From the NCBI GenBank assembly GCA_037951165.1, contig JBBDHG010000024.1, positions 7,342,001-7,406,000 of the forward strand: a stretch of 64,000 nt of DNA. Direction: 5' to 3'. A program made the translations under genes and the position numbers. The notes below the pieces were generated by a model. The model was not told the origin of the DNA and ran no database searches. It worked only from the letters and a program-made list of their open reading frames with translations. Numbering within the stretch: the first letter of the stretch is position 1; each line of letters opens with the position of its first letter. The stretch comes from Lophius americanus (taxonomy: Eukaryota > Chordata > Actinopteri > Lophiiformes > Lophiidae). Positions 61,041 to 64,000 of the stretch are shown here, one piece after another.

Positions 61041-62051
61041 TTTATTTTAAGGACACAATGAAACCATGGAGCCGACTATATTTGATCTCATAAACATACA
61101 GCTGCACATTGTAAAATCTCCGTATAGCTGAAGAGAAAAAAATAAATAAACTGCTTCACCGCCTTCCGGGCAGAAGGTTTGACTTTTGGCTTCACAAACT
61201 TTGTTTTTTAAGGACGTAAATTACTTGTTAATATATTTTTCACAAATATATATGAGGACAAAATAAAAAAAGGGCTTGACAAAGTGATTATAACAATTGA
61301 TAAATAGCGTTTAATAATACACAGCTAGGTGAAACATTTTATTAACCTAATATTAACTATTTCCCACAGACGAAAAAAAAAAAAAAAAAACCTGACAGGC
61401 TGTGTTCGTTTTCTAATCCATGAAATCCTGTTCTGCCAATCTAAAAATCAATCCAATTTCAGCAGCTCGGAGTTATCCGTTGATAATAACGAAAATAAAC
61501 ACGTAACAAAGCCAGGGGAACCCCGCTGCGCAAAAGCATATCCTCAAAAAGCTATTAATCTTCTCAATGTAGTTGTTCACCCTGAAAACCGAGATAAAAA
61601 AAAAAAACCCACAGGAAATGTTTACTTTTCTGGAGCTGCTCTTCTGGAAAGCCTCTAAGAACTTCATGATTGTAGAAAAAACGTTCACTTTGTTAACTCA
61701 GCTGCTATTTACAGCCGTTCAATTATATATAATCATTTTTTACCCTCTTCAGTAAGGCCCCAGTTTAACAAGAAGAACGCAGCATAAATCCTCTGGTTTT
61801 TGTCTCTCTTTGTAAAGACTTGAATGGCTGCCAGCAAATTTATTATCTGAAGGCTGCACCTCTAAAATTCTTTAGTTAACACAGAAAGCTCCTTTTTTTT
61901 TTTTTTTTACACATCGAATGTGGACAATTATTATGACTAGCAATACCAAAAGATGCATTTCAGAATATGTAGTTGGCATTTGAAAGTGGAAAAAACACTG
62001 ATGCTGTGTGTAAAATTGATCAGTTTATGTAGCAGCATGAGAGAAATACAG

Positions 62052-62057
<6 letters not shown>

Positions 62058-62089
<32 letters not shown>
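62058..62089 (+). repeat. (GA)n microsatellite next to the mn1 donor site
   Basis: About 16 GA units, ending about 30 bases from the intron's 5' splice site. In the pre-mRNA it is a (UC)n run just after the donor, where pyrimidine-tract-binding proteins could act. Confidence 0.93.
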
Positions 62090-62090
<1 letters not shown>

Positions 62091-62122
62091 CGGGTATATT
62101 ATAACCAAACTGTCTCATTTAC

Positions 62123-64000
62123 CTTCTTTACTGTTGTTTTGGCTCTTATTTTTTTCCCATGGTCCCATGGCCTTGTCATCCTCTGACCCGTCCATCACGG
62201 CCTTGTCACTGGGCACGTACCAGGTGGCATGCTGCTCTGCCATGAGGGTGTCAAGGTCAATAGTGCCCATTGAGCCCTTCCCAGCATCCGGACTGCAGCT
62301 TGCCAGCTCATTGTCTCCGTTCTGAGACGGACAGTCACCATTCTTTTTGCCGTTCTTCATGGCCAGGGGCTGGTCCTCAGAGATACTGAACTGCTGCCGC
62401 TGGAGCTGGATCTGGGCCTGCAGGATCTCTAGAGGATGGATTTCTTCCTGACCGGAGGTGCTGGATGGGGTGCGTACCTGCTCCACTGAAGGAGTGCCAG
62501 GGTGGCTCACCCCACCAGCTACTGTGCCCCCACCAGCATTTAGTCCATAGGTATCTGGTGTCGAGGTAGTATGATTGTTAATGCCCATGCCTAGGGGCTT
62601 CTGTCCATTTATCAACCCGTGATCACTCCTCTGTATTTTGGGTGAGCCAGAGATCATAGGGCTGCGATTGGGCTTTGTGGATGAGCCCCCCCCTGCATCT
62701 GAGCTGGAGGACACCTCATCCTCGTTGCCATAGTGGGTGCTGACATCGTCAGGAAAATCCACTCGTGGTGAGCTACTGTCAGACTTAGCCACACTCTGAA
62801 TGCCACTGTCCAAAGAAGACATCAAGTCGGCCTGGTCCCCCAACATTAGGTCTCCTCCTTTACCCCAAGAGGGTGATTGGAGGTGTTTCTCGTGGGGCGT
62901 GCCCCCACCCCTCTCCCCAACGCCAGCCGAGGGGGTCTGCTGGCCTGGACTTACAACAGGGTTACCATTGTCAGAGGAAAAAAAAATTCCAGGGCTCACA
63001 TGTCCACTGTCTCTTTTTCTCCTCCCTCTCCCTCTCCCACTCCCTGTTGTTGCCTTCCCCTCACTGCACGGGGTAGCGTCCATGTTGTAATTTGGGGAGA
63101 GGGCACTGGCTTCCCCCTGCACCGTCTGGCTTTGACTTGCAGGCTTAGAGTTGCTATTCCCGGTGCCAGGCATCTGGCTGTTCTGGGAAGTGCTGCTCTG
63201 AAAATATTCAGGACCAGTGCTGCCAGTCCCATTAGATGTGCTGCTATTAATGTCCTGCTCTGTCTGACTCAGTTTTCGCTTGCCCTCATTTTGGTTCTTC
63301 TTGTTGAATGTTACGTTAAGATTGGGGGCCCCTAGGCTTGCAATCATGTTCTGGCAGGCCGTTGAGAGGGCCGCGAGGCAGCTCTGGCCAAAAACACTGT
63401 CTTTAGCACTGGTTTTGTTGAAGTTCCCGAGGGACAGAGCTCCGAGCTTACTAACAGATGACCGCTGGCCTGGGGGGAACTCAGACTGAGGAGGGTATGT
63501 CCCCGGTGAGGTGCTCACCCCCTGGGGAACATTGTGGGCTGGCCCCTGACGGTTCCCCACATAGGGAAAGGCTTGCTGTGCCCCCATTGGGGGTGCGGGG
63601 TAGTCAGCTGGACGCCTCTCTGCTGGTGCATTCGGATGCCCGGTCCCTGCTCCCGGAGACTGCATCTGTGAGAGGTTGCCCATGTTACCGCCGAACTGGG
63701 AGTGCATGCCTGGAGAATGGAGAGCCTGCACATGCCCATCTCCCGGTATTCTCATCGGCTCCTGCATGCCCATGCCTGGCCTAAACATCATCCCAGCCCC
63801 GTTCTGCTGTAGCCCCATATCGTGGGGCCCTGATTCATTACCTGCTCCACCCATACGCCGTGAAATCATCTCCCCCGGCGGATGAGACCCTTGGAACCAG
63901 GAGTTCTCCTGAGTTACATGAGGATTTTGTCCATCAATATTAGGCATCCTGCCACTGCTCTCCCTATCAAAGTTGGGCTGAGGCATGCCCCCGACTGGAC
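62123..64000 (-). CDS. mn1: mn1 (MN1 transcriptional coregulator), large exon, 3' part (5' end outside window)
   Basis: MN1 is a nuclear, largely disordered transcriptional coregulator that works with p300/CBP and nuclear-receptor coactivators and is needed for craniofacial development; in humans it is fused to ETV6 in leukaemia. The frame stays open from the window edge. The first visible residues read [13 protein letters not shown], matching vertebrate MN1 (VGGLAQPNFERE), so the methionine at 63986 is internal and not the start. Counting that Met as 1, blocks I recognise from MN1 are [12 protein letters not shown] (190-201), [20 protein letters not shown] (201-220), LNVTFNKKN (223-231), the basic [17 protein letters not shown] (317-333, likely nuclear localisation), SPSWGKG (371-377), [17 protein letters not shown] (517-533) and [10 protein letters not shown] (576-585). 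The exon ends at a GT donor (62122-62121, context AAG|GTAAAT) in codon phase 1. Reading on would add only GK and a stop at 62115, so that stop is intronic. Fish can carry two mn1 copies; I cannot tell which this is. The identity is from remembered family sequence, not a search. Confidence 0.95.

Larger units (their letters stand above)
50803..62122 (-). other. mn1: mn1 intron (11.3 kb, phase 1)
   Basis: Bounded by GT (62122-62121) and AG (50804-50803) on the minus strand. The two flanking exons agree in frame and in protein homology, which makes this intron secure. The human MN1 gene also has two large exons split by one long intron, so the layout is conserved while the intron is shorter here. 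It contains several simple repeats, a LINE-tail-like repeat (53325-53660), a CpG-rich patch (60430-60545), AT-rich stretches (59.3-61.9 kb) and single-copy-looking DNA. I see no open frame inside that looks like a separate gene. Confidence 0.9.

Noticed and set aside
63984..63986. ATG at the start of the longest frame as the mn1 start codon
   Set aside because: Upstream codons continue in frame to the window edge and match MN1 (PVGG before this Met), so the Met is internal.

Overview
This is animal nuclear DNA, almost certainly from a ray-finned fish and most likely a percomorph. Three things point there. The only protein-coding gene is a vertebrate mn1 orthologue. The DNA is unusually rich in (CA)n/(GT)n microsatellites. 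The decayed transposons (Tc1-type elements, tRNA-derived SINEs, L2-like and Rex/RTE-like LINE pieces) are of kinds common in fish genomes. There is no sign of prokaryotic organisation.

Layout. The right end holds the 3' half of mn1 (MN1, transcriptional coregulator) on the minus strand. A large exon runs in from beyond base 64000 and ends at a GT donor at 62122-62121. An 11.3-kb intron follows (62122 down to 50803). A short last exon (50802-50591) encodes the conserved C-terminus ending in the FGTFVAALT motif and a stop. The intron is phase 1 and the reading frame joins exactly. The 3' UTR probably continues below 50590; AATAAA signals on the minus strand lie at 50048-50053, 49586-49591 and 49424-49429. 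The visible protein is 695 residues, roughly the C-terminal half; the true start lies outside the window.

Bases 1 to about 49400 are downstream of mn1 and I find no protein-coding or structural RNA gene there. What can be recognised is mostly dead mobile elements: two copies of one Tc1 family (about 7.3 kb and 48.3 kb), a third Tc1-type transposase remnant (39.0 kb), LINE reverse-transcriptase pieces (25.2, 35.9 and 38.2 kb, plus a LINE-tail-like stretch in the intron at 53.3 kb), two tRNA-derived SINEs (45.6 and 46.4 kb), a possible solo LTR (38.5-38.8 kb), and several repeat families recognised only because copies inside the window resemble each other. Between these lie long single-copy-looking stretches, some with homeodomain-like TAAT-rich sequence. 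These may hold long-range enhancers of a developmental gene, but that needs cross-species alignment.

The most notable non-gene signals are a 42-bp-arm near-perfect hairpin (6201-6324), a 27-bp palindrome carrying two consensus CRE sites (15300-15326), a perfect IR-1 nuclear-receptor site (8769-8781), a 30-bp minisatellite (7805-8045), a cluster of three perfect short hairpins (22.2-23.4 kb), and an isolated CpG-rich patch in the mn1 intron (60430-60545). I saw no convincing evidence of a new biological system. Long open frames elsewhere come from low-complexity DNA.
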